Origin: Candidatus Pacearchaeota archaeon
GTDB lineage: Archaea > Nanobdellota > Nanobdellia > Pacearchaeales > GW2011-AR1
Length of the DNA: 38,767 nt
Assembly (NCBI GenBank): GCA_018304165.1
Contig: JAGVWS010000031.1
Span: forward strand, 1-38,767
Reading direction: 5' to 3'
The position numbers and the translations under genes are program-made. This document shows, in pieces, positions 36,836 to 38,767 of the stretch; the stretch's first letter is position 1; each line of letters opens with the position of its first letter. The notes beneath the pieces are model-generated. The model did no database searches. It was not told the DNA's origin and saw nothing but the letters and a program-made list of their open reading frames with translations.

Positions 36836-38176
36836 TTATCCTCTTATTTCCATCCAGGTTATCCCCATTTCTTTCATTCTCTTGCCGTTCATTTTCTTAA
36901 ATTGCCCAATAACTGTTATAGGATCGTTATTTACTTTTATTTTAGCCATCAGCCTTCCGCCGTGCTCGTAAACTGCTGCGCCATATTTCTTCCTGAACCT
37001 AATCATATCTTCCGCTTTGTTCAGAGGCGGTCCTCTTATGATTTTCTCTCTTATTCTTTTTCCGCTAAAATAAATCTTTCCTTTTTGTCTTTCGTCATAT
37101 TCAAAGTGCATTTCCGGCTTATTATAACAACGCTTCATTTCTTCATTGAAAAGCTTTGCAAATTTCAGAAGTTTTGTTCCGGCAATGTCGCCGGCTTGCC
37201 TGCTAGTTGTTATCTCAATTATCGCAAAATCTTGTTTTTTCTTTTGAGCTTTCCTTTTCAGTTTTTCCACATCAACGCTTTCATGCTCAAAAAGTTTTAA
37301 TGAAGGACTTTTCAGGAATTTAATGCAGTGCTGCCGGAATCTCATAAAGGTTTCCTGCGACAGGGCAGCAAGTGCATTCCTCTCCTTGAATGTAGGGTCA
37401 ATGAGAATTATAGGCGATGAAAGTTTCGCTTCGTTAATCTCCCTCAAGACATTTTCTCTTTTGTAATGCTTCTCAATATCAATGACCAGTTTTTGTCCCG
37501 CTTCGTTTTTTAGCCTGGCTATGGCTTTAATAAAGCTTAGGAAAGTTTTGTATTCTATTATGAGCAGCTCAAGAGCATACCCCGAAAATCCTCTTATATA
37601 GCTTTCGGCTCCATAACATCCAGCACCATGGCAGAAACTCTTCGCAAGGATTATTTCGTCAGCAAGCTTCCTGTTTTTTTTCAGAGCTTTCAGCACGTAA
37701 TTCACATGGAAATAACTCAGGTCAGTGATATTCCTGGCTTGCTTCGGAGCGCTTATTTTAAGGACAGGAATTATCTCAAAAATTAAGCTGCCTTTTTTTA
37801 TCTGCACATAATCCCTTGAGCCATGCACAACCTTGAATTTCTCGCCAGTTGCTTTCATTACACTTCTGAATTTATCAATATCTTCTTCTCTATTGAATCT
37901 TATAAAAATATCAATATCAATTTCATTGGCTTCCTCATTGGGCTTCCTTCTGACAAGAGTTCCCTTGGCAAGGCTCCCGCCGATAAAAGGGGAAAGCTTC
38001 ACTCTTAATTTTCTGGCAGAATTATTTATCTTATTGATGATATCTCTTGCCCCGCTATTAATTTTATTGATATCTCTTTCATAAGGCTTGGCTTCAGAGA
38101 GCTTGCTCTGTAATATGCTTCTTAAGGTCTTGCCTGAGGCTCTACTCCTTGCTATCTGGGGTTTTTTTCTGCTCAT
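36836..38176 (-). CDS. cca: CCA-adding enzyme, archaeal class I
   Basis: Adds or repairs the 3' CCA of tRNAs without a template. It is a protein of about 446 residues. The nucleotidyltransferase motif is FIGGSLAKGTLVRR followed by EIDIDIFIRF, with the metal-binding aspartates. The central domain has GAESYIRGFSGYALELLI, and a C-terminal tRNA-binding part follows. The track start is GTG. The ATG at 38176 with GGTGGAG upstream is more likely. It overlaps the upstream gene by 35 bp. None of the three tRNA genes here encode CCA, so the enzyme is needed. Confidence 0.95.
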   Translation of the reverse strand: MSRKKPQIARSRASGKTLRSILQSKLSEAKPYERDINKINSGARDIINKINNSARKLRVKLSPFIGGSLAKGTLVRRKPNEEANEIDIDIFIRFNREEDIDKFRSVMKATGEKFKVVHGSRDYVQIKKGSLIFEIIPVLKISAPKQARNITDLSYFHVNYVLKALKKNRKLADEIILAKSFCHGAGCYGAESYIRGFSGYALELLIIEYKTFLSFIKAIARLKNEAGQKLVIDIEKHYKRENVLREINEAKLSSPIILIDPTFKERNALAALSQETFMRFRQHCIKFLKSPSLKLFEHESVDVEKLKRKAQKKKQDFAIIEITTSRQAGDIAGTKLLKFAKLFNEEMKRCYNKPEMHFEYDERQKGKIYFSGKRIREKIIRGPPLNKAEDMIRFRKKYGAAVYEHGGRLMAKIKVNNDPITVIGQFKKMNGKRMKEMGITWMEIRG

Positions 38177-38672
38177 TCCTTGCTCCACCTCTTTTTCTCC
38201 TTTCAGGTATCCTTATCTTTTTGTTTATTTCATCAATGCTTAGTTTTAGAGTAGAAGCTAAATCAATGATGTACTTTCCCTCGTCCAGTTTATATATCAG
38301 GGGCCTCTTCTTGTCAAACAGATTCACTACATCTATCTCAAACTTTCCCGGCCCGGAGATTTTTATGGATTCCAAGTCAAGAATTACGGGAATCTCCTCG
38401 TCTTCAATTCCTATCATTTCTCTGACATCTTTTTCAACCTGCTTTTTGTCCATAATAGAAAGCTCTTGGGGTATTTCCGCTGCGGCTGCCGTTCCAGCAT
38501 GGGATTTAACGGCAGCTTCTGCAGCAGCTTCAGCTCCGCCTTTTCTTTCAGAAGGCAGAACTTTCAAATAGTAGAAGAAATGGCTCCCGCATCCTTTATT
38601 GCTGCATCCTTCAAGCAATTCCTTGCTTGCATCAGGGTAAATGTGTCCGCAGTGTATGCATCGGTGTGGCAT
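38142..38672 (-). CDS. OapC/ArvC-like zinc ribbon protein
   Basis: A 176-residue protein. The N-terminal zinc ribbon MPHRCIHCGHIYPDASKELL plus GCSNKGCGSHFFYYLK gives the Cys pairs typical of the archaeal OapC/ArvC zinc-ribbon family. A low-complexity Ala-rich linker follows, then a C-terminal beta domain (VILDLESIKISGPGKFEIDV, YIIDLASTLKL) and a basic tail. Its role in archaea is not settled. It is co-transcribed with cca by overlap. The start codon lies in a 19-bp direct repeat. Confidence 0.75.
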   Translation of the reverse strand: MPHRCIHCGHIYPDASKELLEGCSNKGCGSHFFYYLKVLPSERKGGAEAAAEAAVKSHAGTAAAAEIPQELSIMDKKQVEKDVREMIGIEDEEIPVILDLESIKISGPGKFEIDVVNLFDKKRPLIYKLDEGKYIIDLASTLKLSIDEINKKIRIPERRKRGGARNEQKKTPDSKE

Positions 38673-38767
38673 TTTGTTGATTGACTAAATTTATTTTAAT
38701 ATTAGTTTTTATTATTTAATTACTATCTTAATCAATGAAATGACATAAGCATTTTGTTGATTGACTA
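38669..38767. repeat. 19-bp direct repeat reaching the window end
   Basis: GCATTTTGTTGATTGACTA occurs at 38669-38687 and again at 38749-38767, the last bases of the window. The first copy covers the start codon of the OapC-like gene. The repeat may be a true local duplication or a sign of an assembly end. Confidence 0.7.

Noticed and set aside
1-38767. Prophage or integrative plasmid in the window
   Set aside because: No integrase, structural or replication genes are seen. Only one transposase tail at the edge and scattered small modules are present.

Overview
The window is AT-rich archaeal chromosomal DNA, most likely from a DPANN lineage of the Woesearchaeota/Pacearchaeota type. Archaeal markers are deoxyhypusine synthase, archaeal/eukaryotic-type ProS, eL15, ATP-dependent DNA ligase, Mre11-Rad50, proteasome beta, aCPSF1/FttA, a presenilin-like protease, archaeal CCA transferase and an intron-containing tRNA. 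Many genes have a TATA-like box about 26-32 nt before the start codon and no room for a leader, so most transcripts look leaderless. Ribosome-binding sites matter mainly inside operons. The lineage is an inference.

Layout. 1-4.5 kb: the tail of an IS transposase at the window edge, deoxyhypusine synthase between two HExxH proteins, and ProS. 4.5-9.8 kb: a DUF4258/DUF2283 pair, tRNA-Arg(TCG), a short ORF coupled to a NYN nuclease, an amino acid permease, a second DUF4258-like/DUF2283 pair, a C45/Ntn amidohydrolase and a HEPN-MNT pair. 9.8-16.3 kb: DHH phosphoesterase, DNA ligase with a duplicated 3' tail, a second HEPN-MNT pair, eL15, a class II aldolase-like protein and tRNA-Ile(GAT) with a 16-nt intron. 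16.4-21 kb: small and accessory genes separated by long non-coding spacers. 21.4-28.7 kb: mre11-rad50, proteasome beta, aCPSF1 and a CsaA-like tRNA-binding protein. 28.8-33.6 kb: presenilin-like protease, VapBC, an orphan DUF2283 gene facing a toxin-like gene, and signal peptidase with two unknown genes. 33.7-36.1 kb: a five-gene operon with a lipoprotein-like peptide, a beta-solenoid repeat protein, a TrmB-type regulator and two unknowns. 36.4-38.7 kb: an odd tRNA-Asp(GTC) with two decayed relatives, CCA-adding enzyme and an OapC/ArvC-like zinc ribbon protein.

Two non-coding structures stand out. First, the long spacers are not random filler. At least six (16.6, 17.7, 19.0, 21.1, 24.7 and 36.1 kb) carry diverged copies of one roughly 150-205-nt element, with ends like TTRGTGATTAG and CTAATCAYCA and an internal TAAACTTTT / AGCAATTACC / TGAACCTGCTATAAA core in several copies. 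They often begin just after a stop codon and often flank gene blocks. Second, one copy (after rad50) contains an array of small hairpins CAAGAAN-loop-N'TTCTTG in which N/N' changes in a compensatory way. The same hairpin plus flank recurs in inverted orientation in the leader of the presenilin-like gene.

The region also carries five toxin-antitoxin-like modules and several scars of gene turnover: tails of the ligase and presenilin genes repeated downstream, and tRNA pseudogenes. This suggests a chromosome backbone repeatedly used for small insertions.
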